Below, one piece after another: positions 16,083-23,324 of a DNA stretch of 34,585 nt (positions within the stretch are counted from its first letter, which is position 1; each line of letters opens with the position of its first letter). The notes below the pieces were generated by a model. That model did not search any database and was not told where the DNA came from. It worked only from the letters and a program-made list of their open reading frames with translations. Origin of the DNA: a virus; the IMG/VR virus record IMGVR_UViG_3300021165_000457, positions 1 through 34,585 of that record. One strand, 5' to 3'. The position numbers and the translations under genes are program-made.

Positions 16083-16648
16083 AGCTTTTCCTTTTCAGCT
16101 TTTAAATATTCCATAATCATACCACCTACATAGGCATCCTTTTCTCTCCAAAATTTAACAAGTGCATAAGCTTCTTCGTAGTGTTCAGCTTCAAATTCTA
16201 TTTGAATTGCTTTTTTAACTCCATCGGTCATATTTTCTAACTGCTCGCTAACATCATCGTCATCAAGAATTGAATAATCAACATCAGTTGCAAAACTAGG
16301 TATATCTAAACCCCAATCAGCTAACTGCTCAGCGTTCCATTCATTAGCTAAAACTTCCCAATCCCATTCGCCACCGCTTGTATTGTCTTTAATTAAAAAC
16401 TCCCTTTGCTGTGCTTCTGTTAAGTCCGCAATAATAATAGGCACTTCTTTTAATCCAGCTTCTTTGCAGGCCTTATAACGCATATTGCCACCGAGTATAA
16501 TCATATCTTGATTTACTACTATAGGTCTAATATTAAGCATTTCAGGAAAGTCTTTAATAGACTGAACTAATTTTTTAAACTTATCGTCTTTAATTAAACG
16601 AGGATTATTCGGGTTTAGTTTAACCTCTTGAATTTTTACTATTTCCAT
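16079..16648 (-). CDS. ParB-like N-terminal (ParB/Srx fold) protein (189 aa)
   Basis: ParB-domain motifs are visible: KLNPNNPRLIKDDKFKKLVQ, RPIVVNQDMIILGGNMRYKA (the GGxxRxxA signature), and CKEAGLKEVPIIIADLTEAQ, then REFLIKDN. The C-terminal half (EWDWEVLANEWNAEQLADWG) matches phage ParB proteins found beside DNA methyltransferases and other base-modifying genes. Phage members of this fold can act as CTP-binding clamps, nucleases or modification accessories. It has no ParA partner here, so plasmid-style partition is unlikely. The gene heads the ParB-FkbM-oxygenase run, overlapping FkbM by 4 bp and the lipoprotein gene by one base. Confidence 0.75.
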   Translation of the reverse strand: MEIVKIQEVKLNPNNPRLIKDDKFKKLVQSIKDFPEMLNIRPIVVNQDMIILGGNMRYKACKEAGLKEVPIIIADLTEAQQREFLIKDNTSGGEWDWEVLANEWNAEQLADWGLDIPSFATDVDYSILDDDDVSEQLENMTDGVKKAIQIEFEAEHYEEAYALVKFWREKDAYVGGMIMEYLKAEKEKL

Positions 16649-16887
16649 TACTTACACTCAACTTTAAAATATTTATCGCTACCTATCTGTACATATTTCC
16701 CTGTAGCATCTTGACAATATGTAGGCTCTGTATAAGTCTTTTGATAGTAGAAAGTTGCCTTAACTCCATCAAGTCTTACTTTGTAATCATAATACACTTT
16801 TTCGCAGTTGCAATCTATTTGTACTTCATCTTTACTGCAGCTAAAAAATAGTATTGATAATAATAATAGTAGTAGTTTAGTTTTCAT
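16648..16887 (-). CDS. Small lipoprotein, possible superinfection-exclusion factor (79 aa)
   Basis: The N-terminus MKTKLLLLLLSILFFSCSKD is a lipoprotein signal with Cys17 as the acylation site (FFSC). The residues after it (SKDE) are acidic/polar, as in Bacteroidota surface-export signals. The mature part has three further cysteines in a compact region (DCNCEKVYY and PTYCQDATG) and a last one in KVECK, so disulfides are possible. A lipoprotein in a phage middle operon recalls T5 Llp-type receptor blocking, but that is inference. Host lysogenic conversion is less likely because no integrase is present. Confidence 0.65.
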   Translation of the reverse strand: MKTKLLLLLLSILFFSCSKDEVQIDCNCEKVYYDYKVRLDGVKATFYYQKTYTEPTYCQDATGKYVQIGSDKYFKVECK

Positions 16888-17047
16888 AATTAATTATACT
16901 AGGAATATTAATTGATTCGTGTAGATTTACTGGAACTACTTCGGTTATGTCTCTTATACCGTTTGAATATAAGCATTCATAATACATTTGTCCGTTTGGC
17001 TGATTATCAACAAGTTCAACACTGTTTAAATAATATTTAGTTTTCAT
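16877..17047 (-). CDS. Small hypothetical protein (56 aa)
   Basis: ATG 17047..17045 lies inside the end of the 110-aa gene and the frame stops at TAA 16879..16877, 11 nt into the lipoprotein gene. The product starts MKTKYYLNSVELVDNQPNGQ and has a mixed strand/helix pattern. The overlaps at both ends and lack of any other reading of this 150-bp stretch support it. No family is recognised. Confidence 0.55.
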   Translation of the reverse strand: MKTKYYLNSVELVDNQPNGQMYYECLYSNGIRDITEVVPVNLHESINIPSIINYEN

Positions 17048-17369
17048 AAGCTTTCTTTAATTTCTTAATAATTGACACCCAAACACCTGAGCAACCAATA
17101 CAAGGATGAAACGGTTTAACTCTAAATACTCTGAAATAAATATCTAATATATCTTTCTGGTCCTGTTTGTTTAGTTCCCCTTTATCTTCTGCAAAGAATG
17201 TGCCTAAATATGTTTTTTCATCTTCTGTAAATTCTTCAATACCAAAAGGAAATAATCTATTTAGTTGTTCTTTTCTTTTATTGCAACCCTCACAAGGTTC
17301 AATTCCTACAGCAGTTGTTATATTTGCTATAACATCTCCTAATCCTAAATTCTTTTTATTTCTTGCCAT
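17037..17369 (-). CDS. Small protein with two CxxC pairs, probable zinc binder (110 aa)
   Basis: CEGC (residues 26-29) and CIGC (near 92-95) are placed to bind one zinc ion between an N-terminal and a C-terminal segment. GLGDVIANITTAVGIEPCEG and KRKEQLNRLFPF match a short protein that I often see in Bacteroidota phages just before terminase or late genes. Function is unknown. It follows the sigma-factor gene with a 25-bp overlap, so it may be a transcription-related partner, but nothing in the sequence proves it. Confidence 0.6.
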   Translation of the reverse strand: MARNKKNLGLGDVIANITTAVGIEPCEGCNKRKEQLNRLFPFGIEEFTEDEKTYLGTFFAEDKGELNKQDQKDILDIYFRVFRVKPFHPCIGCSGVWVSIIKKLKKAYEN

Positions 17370-17818
17370 AACTGTTTTTTAGTTTTTTTTATTGTTTGAT
17401 TAATAACTACAAATGCAATATCTGTTTCTCTTGCTAATTGTCGCTGGCTTACTTTTTGAGATTCTATTAATAATTCACGTTCAAAATAAGGTAATTCTTT
17501 TACTTTTGTTAATGCTAATTCTTTAAGATAATCAGTATCGTAATCGTAAAAATCATAATTAATTTCACATATTTTTTTTTGAACTTCAAAAGGAAATAAA
17601 TCAATATTAATTGTTTGTATTCTTTTTTCAATCCTTAAATAGTCTAAAAATATAGTCTTTAAAGCAAAAAAAATATAATGATCATTAATTGGTTTATTAT
17701 AGTTTGCAAATTTAATATACATATCCTGTACAATATCATCCGCTAGATCTTTGCTCTTACAGAAATGAAAAGCCATCTTTCGCCATTCCTTATCTCTTTT
17801 GCAAAGTTCATCTAACAT
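17345..17818 (-). CDS. Phage sigma-70-family (ECF-like) RNA polymerase sigma factor (157 aa)
   Basis: Region 2 is visible near residues 10-60: EWRKMAFHFCKSKDLADDIV, then QDMYIKFANY (the DDIVQDMYIKF core of -10 recognition and core binding). Region 4 follows near 105-155: ELPYFERELLIESQKVSQRQ and LARETDIAFVVINQTIKKTK, an HTH for -35-type contacts. It has no anti-sigma domain. It lies just upstream of the late genes in transcription order, where it could switch host RNA polymerase to late promoters. The three 32-bp late elements are candidate targets. A host-type -7 box (17823..17830) sits four bases before its ATG, so its message may be leaderless. Confidence 0.75.
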   Translation of the reverse strand: MLDELCKRDKEWRKMAFHFCKSKDLADDIVQDMYIKFANYNKPINDHYIFFALKTIFLDYLRIEKRIQTINIDLFPFEVQKKICEINYDFYDYDTDYLKELALTKVKELPYFERELLIESQKVSQRQLARETDIAFVVINQTIKKTKKQLWQEIKRI

Positions 17819-17822
17819 TAAA

Positions 17823-17830
17823 CAAATATA
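17823..17830 (-). promoter_or_regulatory. -7 promoter box before the sigma-factor gene
   Basis: Minus strand TATATTTG matches the Bacteroidota -7 consensus TAnnTTTG. Only TTTA separates it from the ATG at 17818, so transcription would start at or near the start codon. I do not see a TTG at the expected -33 distance, which lowers confidence. Confidence 0.5.
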
Positions 17831-17835
17831 TAAAA

Positions 17836-18075
17836 TTAATCATTCATTTTGCTTTCTAATATCAAATATTTATCTTCATCACTAAAATTCAAATTATTAA
17901 TAAGTAAATTAAATTGATTTTCGTTTAGATAAATAACTCCATAAACCTGAAAGCTTCCTTTAATTCCCATAACTTTCATTTTATCTCTAACGGATCGGTC
18001 GGGTTTATTTAATTTGTCAGCTACTTCTTTAATCGTGTAAAATGGTTCGTAAAAGTTTGGTTTTGTTCTGCTCAT
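17836..18075 (-). CDS. MerR-like/excisionase-type winged HTH protein (79 aa)
   Basis: YTIKEVADKLNKPDRSVRDK followed by MKVMGIKG is a typical MerR-family or excisionase helix-turn-helix (TIKEVAxxLxxxxxxVRxxMK). The protein is too short for a MerR ligand domain, so it would bind DNA alone, as Xis/Cox-type or small phage regulators do. With no integrase here, a regulatory role just before the sigma gene is more likely than excision. It overlaps the upstream 78-aa gene by 4 bp. Confidence 0.6.
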   Translation of the reverse strand: MSRTKPNFYEPFYTIKEVADKLNKPDRSVRDKMKVMGIKGSFQVYGVIYLNENQFNLLINNLNFSDEDKYLILESKMND

Positions 18076-18308
18076 AATTTATGTAAAAATTTATCGTTAT
18101 AGTCGAACTCAAAAGAAACAAACCCATCTTGTTCATCTAAGTATCTGAAAGTATAAATCCAATGGCTATTATACCCTTTTTTAATATACTTCTCAGGAAC
18201 TTGCAAATTTTTACATATACCACTCAATCGAATAAGCCTGCCACTCGGTGAAGTTTGTGGCTCAAAGTCTAAATTTAATTTTAATTTATTCAGGGTAATT
18301 TGTTTCAT
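18072..18308 (-). CDS. Hypothetical protein (78 aa)
   Basis: A small beta-rich protein with TLNKLKLNLDFEPQTSPSG, IRLSGICKNLQVPEKYIKKG and SHWIYTFRYLDEQDGFVSFE. No motif is recognised. Overlaps of 4 bp with the HTH gene and 23 bp with the nuclease gene place it in the replication operon. Confidence 0.55.
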   Translation of the reverse strand: MKQITLNKLKLNLDFEPQTSPSGRLIRLSGICKNLQVPEKYIKKGYNSHWIYTFRYLDEQDGFVSFEFDYNDKFLHKL

Positions 18309-18543
18309 AATCTGTCCAGATTTTAGTTATTATTCCGTAGCTTCTTAATTGTTCTATTCTTATTTTTTGCACTGCTGAAAGTTTGCCCTTTGGTCTTTTA
18401 ACTTCTATGTACATTGTTTGTCCATCTCTATGGCAAATCAAATCAGGATAACCTGAATGTGAAAGCTTAATTACTTTTAAACAAAGCCAGTTTTCTTTTT
18501 TTAATTTGTTTATTATTTTCGTTTGTATCTGTTGCTCTAACAT
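18286..18543 (-). CDS. VRR-NUC-type endonuclease (85 aa)
   Basis: The VRR-NUC core is visible: SHSGYPDLICHRDGQTMYIE (PD...ExK-like catalytic arrangement) and VKRPKGKLSAVQKIRIEQLR, then SYGI. These small nucleases act on branched or flap DNA in phage replication and recombination. I chose ATG 18543 (MLEQQIQTKIINKLKKENWL), because a farther start at 18630 gives an N-terminal 29-residue Lys-rich extension that lies wholly in the helicase frame. It still overlaps the helicase end by 77 bp. Pairing of VRR-NUC with an SNF2-like helicase is common in phages. Confidence 0.75.
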   Translation of the reverse strand: MLEQQIQTKIINKLKKENWLCLKVIKLSHSGYPDLICHRDGQTMYIEVKRPKGKLSAVQKIRIEQLRSYGIITKIWTDYETNYPE

Positions 18544-19762
18544 TGTAGTCTTTTTTAAAGGTTGAGTTTGTATAATCTTTTTTTCCCTGTACTGTTTTGT
18601 ATATTTTTTCTTCAATGCCATCTTTTGCAAATATCCAAAAAATTGTGTTTTCTTTACGTTCTAAAGTCGTCATTCTATCTTTCGCCTGAAAGTAACTAAC
18701 AGCACTAAAATCAATATTTATAAATACTAAATGGTCTGCATTTTTTAAAGAGATTCCCTCACGACCTGAAACAATTTGCAAAGCTATGTTTTTATCAGTT
18801 GTATCGAACTCGGTTAAATCTGTAGTTAAACTACTTCCAAATACTGATTTAAGCATTTCTAATTCTGCAATAAATTTATAAAATATTCCTATCTTATAAC
18901 CTGCAAACTTTTCTTTTATAAACTCGGCTTTTGATGTATCAATAACTCTTGTACTTCCATCTTCAAACTTTACCGTACCACTAAATAACTGATGCGTTTT
19001 TTGCTGTAGTTTTACGCCTGTATCACCTAATATTAGTTTGCCATCGCTTGACTTAACAACTAAGTTTTTAAGCAGCTTATTAATTATTAAATAAGTAATC
19101 GGTTTCATATCGCAAAATAATACATTTTCGTTTACGGTTGTAGTAAATCCCGCTTCCTGCTGGGTATAAGTTAAAATGTAGTATCTAATGTGGTGCCAAA
19201 AGTCTTTTTTACGTGCATCTTTATAATCTTTCACTTGTGCATAACCTAAGTATTTTAATTTAATATTTACGAACTCATTTGCCCACTTATAAAAGTTTTG
19301 ATATTGTTTAAAAGGCGAATGATTTGAAAGCCAAAAAATATGATAAAATTGTGAGTAGCTTTCAGGTGTTGGAGTTCCTGAAAGCATTATCATAGGTAAA
19401 TCACCAAATCTATTTTTTATCTCTTTTGCAAATACTGATGGCTTTGGATAGGAGCTGTAACCGTGAACCTCATCTATAATTATAATATCAAAATCATTCG
19501 TTTCAATTTTATGTAATGATTCCCTGTTTATAATAGTAAGATTAAATTTATACTGCATACTATCGTAGTCTTTTTGAATAGAACTAAAAGCTTTAATTTT
19601 AGTAATAAACAAAACATTTTTAGCATTTTGTAGATGGCAAGTTTGCAAAGCTGTTAAAGTTTTGCCACAACGTACTTCCATAAACAAACATACTATTTTT
19701 TTACGCTCTAAAATATGTGATGCATCTTCTGAAATCCTTATTTGATATTTTCTAAGTTCCAT
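18467..19762 (-). CDS. SNF2/SF2-type DNA helicase (431 aa)
   Basis: SF2 motifs are visible: an N-terminal Q-like MELRKYQIRISEDA, Walker A MEVRCGKT, DEVH box in DFDIIIIDEVHGYSS, motif III MIMLSGTPTPESYSQFYHIF, and helicase C-terminal motifs AGYKIGIFYKFIAELEML, QIVSGREGISLKNADHLVFI and QAKDRMTTLERK. The last is like the SNF2 arginine-finger motif (QxxxRxxR). It is short for SNF2 and fits phage DEAD/SNF2 helicases that work with a VRR-NUC nuclease in replication fork restart. Start is two bases after the primase gene ends. Confidence 0.8.
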   Translation of the reverse strand: MELRKYQIRISEDASHILERKKIVCLFMEVRCGKTLTALQTCHLQNAKNVLFITKIKAFSSIQKDYDSMQYKFNLTIINRESLHKIETNDFDIIIIDEVHGYSSYPKPSVFAKEIKNRFGDLPMIMLSGTPTPESYSQFYHIFWLSNHSPFKQYQNFYKWANEFVNIKLKYLGYAQVKDYKDARKKDFWHHIRYYILTYTQQEAGFTTTVNENVLFCDMKPITYLIINKLLKNLVVKSSDGKLILGDTGVKLQQKTHQLFSGTVKFEDGSTRVIDTSKAEFIKEKFAGYKIGIFYKFIAELEMLKSVFGSSLTTDLTEFDTTDKNIALQIVSGREGISLKNADHLVFINIDFSAVSYFQAKDRMTTLERKENTIFWIFAKDGIEEKIYKTVQGKKDYTNSTFKKDYNVRATDTNENNKQIKKRKLALFKSN

Positions 19763-19764
19763 AA

Positions 19765-22158
19765 TTAAAACATTATATCATCGTTAATATCTTCGCTTAC
19801 TGGCTCATTTTTATTTACAATTTCAAACCATCGCTCCCCGTTTGAATTCCCTGTAAGGTATTCAAATGTATAAAATTTAGCATACTGCTCAATCCATCTT
19901 GTAAATCTGTTTTGACTTAATTTGTATGTTTTAAAATCAGGATATTCATTTATAAAACTATTGTAATACGTTTGCTTATTGCATCTAGTATTTAATTCTA
20001 TATTTTCATTCTTACCATTTGCATCAGGTTTTGTCCATTCGTAAAATTCAAAGGATGTATTTTTAATAAACTTTCTAACTTCTAAGTTTTTAAAATCGTG
20101 TTTAGTTAATCCATTTATTAGATAAAACTGTACACATTGTATCATAAAATTATCAAATCTTGACCATTCTAAATTATCCCAATCATCAAAAAGTAAATGC
20201 CCAAATTCATCTAGTGGTGTATGTTTATAACTAAAATAGTCTGCAAGTTCTACTTCAAACTTTCTACGTTCAAATGAACCTCCAACGCCACCAATTGTAT
20301 AGTTAGTTGTTATAAGTATTTTAGGACTTTGTTGTACTGGTAATTTAATTGCATCTTGACCTTTATACTCTAAAGTAATACCCTCAGTAATTAAACTAAA
20401 TAAACTCTCAAAATTAAAGTTCTTTTTAACATCGTCAAACACTAATATTTGTGTATCAGTGCTAACAGTTTGATAAGGAAAACTTTTGGTGAACTCAAAG
20501 GTTTTCCCATCAATACTGCTAACTTTTTTCATTTGTGAAAGTGCATTCCAAAACAAACCTTTTCCACTTCCGCCATTTGGATTTTCGCTAATTGTTTCAT
20601 CATTAAAAATAATAGCTTTGTTATTTGCTGAGGTCTTAAAAGAATGCAATAAATAACCGATAACAGATTTAAAACTATTATATTTCTCTGAATCTTTACC
20701 AGCTATCATCCAAAGGAATGTTCTAAATACTGAATCGTGATGGTCTGCTGCAATAAATTCTCTATCTATTATTTGTCTTTTCCAAACAAATCCATCTAAA
20801 TCTAAGTAGTCAATAGTTGATATACTATCTTCTGTAACTTTTACAACACAATTTTTAAAGTATAAAAAGCAATCTGTTTGCGTATCTTCTTTTATTTTAA
20901 TTTCAGAACTTTCTAAAAAACTCAAAAAATCAGTTTGAAAATATTTAGGACTTGAAGCCATAAAATCATAAGGACTAAATCCAATATCTTCACGTGATAA
21001 TAAATGTTCTAAAACAAAATCCTTAATTCTTTTTTCGCTTGTTTCTTCTACTAAATTCTGTTCTATTTTTATAAAAGTAAAAGTATTTGTATCAGTTGGA
21101 AAGTATTTAAAAAAGTTGTTTTGTTGTAGCCAAAATTTATATTTATGTGGGCTTAAATTTATTTTACCTTTATCATTATAATACCAAAAATCTGAAACAG
21201 AAATATCCTCTTTTATTTCATCAATACACTTTTCAATTTCTTTTTTATCATAACTAGAATGAAAGTCTATAACTTCTTTTTTATTTTTTCCTGTTCTAAT
21301 TTGCTTTTCAATCTTTTGCTTTATAGATTTATCTTCAAAAAATTTAGTTCCAAAGCTATTAGTTTTCTTGTACGCTGAATTAATAGTATTTTGTATCTCA
21401 TTTCGTGTAAAGTCTTTTTCTTCATACTGGTAAAATGTTTGTTCAGCTACATTTTTATTAATACCAAATTCATTAAATGCAGATGCTAATCTAAATAAGT
21501 TTTTATTTCGTTCCTGACTAAAAGTATATTTTTTATTAAACCAAACCATTAAATTATTAATAATCAAATTATCTGATTTAATTGCAATACTTACATCTTT
21601 AAACCCTAAATCTTCAACTTCGGGAGTGTCTATTTTATCCCAAACTAATGAATCACTATTTACAAATAAATCAGGGTCATAACTTTCAAAACAAAATCTA
21701 CTAACATCGCTTCCACTATCATCCCAATTAGAGTGATTATAATAGTTTTTAAGGCTTTTAAAATACTCTTTGTGGTTTTCTATTTCTGTAGGGATTTTAA
21801 CAAGTGCTTTTATTCCTTTTCCACTAGGTGAAATCCAGCAACTAAAAATATAATTATCATCGGATATTGAATTTCTAAAATCAATAGCATCTTGTGAAGT
21901 ATCAAATTTATCAAAATCTAAAATACATAAACCTGAATGTTCTTTTATTCCAGCTAATGAACGATATTCAAAAACTCCATTAAAACAAACCCCAGGAAGT
22001 TTACTCTTATTTTTATCATAATCAATTTTAGGTAAAGTTCTAAGCCATTCAATTGTTTCTTTACTTTTACCCTGTTTAATACGTTCCAAACAAAATAAAA
22101 CATCTTTAGTAAAGCCGTTAGATACATCTGTAGCTTTCTTGTAAATTGTTACATTCAT
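19765..22158 (-). CDS. Primase-helicase with VirE/BT4734-like N-terminus and SF3/D5-like ATPase (797 aa)
   Basis: The N-terminal ~180 residues resemble the BT4734/VirE-type primase region of Bacteroidota mobile elements: LPKIDYDKNKSKLPGVCFNG, HSGLCILDFDKFD, SCWISPSGKGIKALVKIP, and SDVSRFCFESYDPDLFVN. A PriCT-like helical middle follows (KKYTFSQERNKNLFRLASAF, then FNEFGINKNVAEQTFYQYEE). The C-terminal half has an SF3/D5-type ATPase: Walker A NPNGGSGKGLFWNAL, Walker B DTQILVFDDV and sensor-like PKILITTNYTIGGVGGSFER. It would open and prime the replication origin; no phage DNA polymerase is visible. Its own leader carries a kissing-loop structure ending 16 nt before the ATG. Confidence 0.8.
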   Translation of the reverse strand: MNVTIYKKATDVSNGFTKDVLFCLERIKQGKSKETIEWLRTLPKIDYDKNKSKLPGVCFNGVFEYRSLAGIKEHSGLCILDFDKFDTSQDAIDFRNSISDDNYIFSCWISPSGKGIKALVKIPTEIENHKEYFKSLKNYYNHSNWDDSGSDVSRFCFESYDPDLFVNSDSLVWDKIDTPEVEDLGFKDVSIAIKSDNLIINNLMVWFNKKYTFSQERNKNLFRLASAFNEFGINKNVAEQTFYQYEEKDFTRNEIQNTINSAYKKTNSFGTKFFEDKSIKQKIEKQIRTGKNKKEVIDFHSSYDKKEIEKCIDEIKEDISVSDFWYYNDKGKINLSPHKYKFWLQQNNFFKYFPTDTNTFTFIKIEQNLVEETSEKRIKDFVLEHLLSREDIGFSPYDFMASSPKYFQTDFLSFLESSEIKIKEDTQTDCFLYFKNCVVKVTEDSISTIDYLDLDGFVWKRQIIDREFIAADHHDSVFRTFLWMIAGKDSEKYNSFKSVIGYLLHSFKTSANNKAIIFNDETISENPNGGSGKGLFWNALSQMKKVSSIDGKTFEFTKSFPYQTVSTDTQILVFDDVKKNFNFESLFSLITEGITLEYKGQDAIKLPVQQSPKILITTNYTIGGVGGSFERRKFEVELADYFSYKHTPLDEFGHLLFDDWDNLEWSRFDNFMIQCVQFYLINGLTKHDFKNLEVRKFIKNTSFEFYEWTKPDANGKNENIELNTRCNKQTYYNSFINEYPDFKTYKLSQNRFTRWIEQYAKFYTFEYLTGNSNGERWFEIVNKNEPVSEDINDDIMF

Positions 22159-22174
22159 AAATAATTAAAAAGTT

Positions 22175-22242
22175 AATGCCACTCAAACACGCTGGAAGTC
22201 GTGAAAGAGTGGCATTGATAATATTTTCTCAATAGCTTCCAG
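22175..22242 (-). ncRNA. Kissing-loop leader of the primase-helicase mRNA
   Basis: On the minus-strand RNA a 5' segment CUGGAAG (22242..22236) sits in an 8-nt loop closed by UAG/CUA. Downstream is a long hairpin: 10-bp stem AAUGCCACUC/GAGUGGCAUU (22216..22207 with 22184..22175), symmetric UUU/UUU internal loop, 4-bp stem CACG/CGUG, and 8-nt loop ACUUCCAG, which contains CUUCCAG, fully complementary to the 5' segment. The hairpin ends 16 nt before the start codon and is followed by an A/U-rich tract with UUUUU. Pairing is visible; regulation is inferred. Confidence 0.65.
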
Positions 22243-22251
22243 ACTACACGA

Positions 22252-22259
22252 CAAATATA
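22252..22259 (-). promoter_or_regulatory. -7 promoter box of the primase-helicase gene
   Basis: Minus strand TATATTTG, matching TAnnTTTG, follows an A/T-rich tract containing TTTAATTAAAA. Transcription would begin near 22247, at the very start of the structured leader. Confidence 0.6.
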
Positions 22260-22524
22260 AAAAAATATTTTAATTAAATTACATAATTATTATTATTTTT
22301 TTTATAATTACTATAATTAATAAAATAAAAAAAGTGTACTGATGCTAAACCCTATAAAATAAAGGCTTAACGGTTAAATAGTACACTTTTTCATTTTTTT
22401 TGCAACTTTTCAAAAATAAAAACAATTTTTATAAAAAAATTTATTCCTTATAATATAGTGAAGTACCTAAAAGTGTATTTGTGTACTTAAGAAAACTAAT
22501 ATTATTGACTGCTTTAGTAGTCAA
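22260..22524 (-). other. 265-bp A/T-rich noncoding region with AAGTGTAC-type repeats, possible origin
   Basis: No convincing gene is present. It holds several related words: AAAAGTGTACT (22330..22340), its inverse AGTACACTTTT (22380..22390), AAAAGTGTAT (22469..22478) and GTGTACTT (22481..22488), plus hairpins AAGTAC/GTACTT (22461..22488) and ATTGACT/AGTCAAT (22504..22525, 8-nt loop). Repeats next to a primase-helicase gene suggest an origin or operator; this is a guess from context. Confidence 0.35.
22322..22391 (-). terminator. Long-armed hairpin, possible terminator
   Basis: AAAAAGTGTACT (22329..22340) and AGTACACTTTTT (22380..22391) form a 12-bp stem around a 39-nt loop. On the minus strand it is followed by TTTTTTTATTTT, and on the plus strand by another T run, so it could terminate in either direction, second in tandem after 22525..22554. 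The large loop makes an origin element or small RNA possible. Confidence 0.45.
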
Positions 22525-22554
22525 TAAAAAAAGCCACCTTAAAAAGATGGCTTT
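22525..22554 (-). terminator. Rho-independent terminator after the SSB-like gene
   Basis: On the minus strand AAAGCCATC, TTTTTAAGG and TGGCTTTTTTTATT form a stem (AAAGCCA/TGGCTTT) with a T-rich tail. It closes the transcript of the SSB-like gene 23 bases after its stop, so that the primase gene relies on its own promoter. Confidence 0.75.
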
Positions 22555-22577
22555 GTAACTAATTTGTATGGCGTGTA

Positions 22578-23261
22578 TTAAAATTCTAAATCATCTCCAT
22601 CAGCATCATTACCTAAAGGTTCATCAAAAGTTTCCTCAACTGCTGGCTCTGACTTTACTAAGTAAGCTTTTAAGTAGGCTTCTAAAGTATCAAAACAACT
22701 ATCAGCTTGTTCATTCTCTGAATCTGATAAAGTACGTTCAAATGTAAAGTCAGGCATCGAGAATTTAACAGCTCCTTTTTTACCATCTTTTGCAGTTTTT
22801 ACAATTACCCATTCTTCAGGAAGTCGTGTTCTTGATTTTTGCGTAAACTCTCCCCAAGCTTGAACGCTTGAGCCCTTTAATTGTAAATTAGCAAGTGAGC
22901 CATCTTCAAGCATAATGTAAATGCTTTTAGTGTAGTGTCCTCCTGCTGCAACAATCTTCTCTTTAATGTCTTTGTACAGACCTTTTGCAATTTCATTTCC
23001 CTTGAAAGGTTTTACAGTCATAATTTCTTTACTGATAAACTTTACTTCGTTGGAATAAATTGAGCTTGATGTAGCATCATTCCAACCTTTTACGGTGTGC
23101 AGTTCATCGAGAACTAAAAACTTAAAAGGTAAAGGAATTGAAACTTTCTTTTGTGCTTCTTTATCGTAATATTCAAATGCTTTGTCATTTGATTTCCATT
23201 CGATAAACTTTGTTGCTGGGTTGGACTGTGGCGACTGAAACGCCTGCTTTCTGTTTGACAT
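22578..23261 (-). CDS. Probable single-stranded DNA-binding protein with acidic C-terminal tail (227 aa)
   Basis: The main domain has strand-like segments (SIPLPFKFLVLDELHTVKGW, YSNEVKFISKEIMTVKPFKG, HYTKSIYIMLEDGSLANLQL) with aromatics that could contact ssDNA, and a basic patch (QKSRTRLPEEWVIVKTAKDG). The C-terminus is highly acidic and ends GNDADGDDLEF, a form shared by bacterial SSB (DDDIPF) and T7 gp2.5, where the tail recruits partners. Size and early-operon position fit a phage ssDNA-binding protein. It is expressed alone: own promoter, structured leader, strong terminator. The leader has a compact pseudoknot and A/U-rich tract like T4 gene 32 autoregulation. I have no OB-fold search result. 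Confidence 0.55.
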   Translation of the reverse strand: MSNRKQAFQSPQSNPATKFIEWKSNDKAFEYYDKEAQKKVSIPLPFKFLVLDELHTVKGWNDATSSSIYSNEVKFISKEIMTVKPFKGNEIAKGLYKDIKEKIVAAGGHYTKSIYIMLEDGSLANLQLKGSSVQAWGEFTQKSRTRLPEEWVIVKTAKDGKKGAVKFSMPDFTFERTLSDSENEQADSCFDTLEAYLKAYLVKSEPAVEETFDEPLGNDADGDDLEF

Positions 23262-23277
23262 AATATTTATTTTTTAT

Positions 23278-23309
23278 GGCTTGAAATTACGATGCCCAAG
23301 CCTTGCATC
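23278..23309 (-). ncRNA. H-type pseudoknot leader of the SSB-like mRNA
   Basis: On the minus-strand RNA: GAUGC (23309..23305), AA, GGCUUG (23302..23297), G, GCAUC (23295..23291), GUAAUUU, CAAGCC (23283..23278). GAUGC pairs with GCAUC, and GGCUUG with CAAGCC, giving a compact H-type pseudoknot with loops of 2, 1 and 7 nt. It is followed by AUAAAAAAUAAAUAUU and the ATG, 16 nt away. A pseudoknot plus A/U-rich tract before an SSB-like gene matches the T4 gene 32 operator layout. Confidence 0.7.
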
Positions 23310-23324
23310 TGTTATTATGAATTG

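Noticed and set aside
22370-22400. Tiny frame MKKCTI in the intergenic hairpin
   Set aside because: Too short and overlaps the stem; no coupling or conservation to support a leader peptide.
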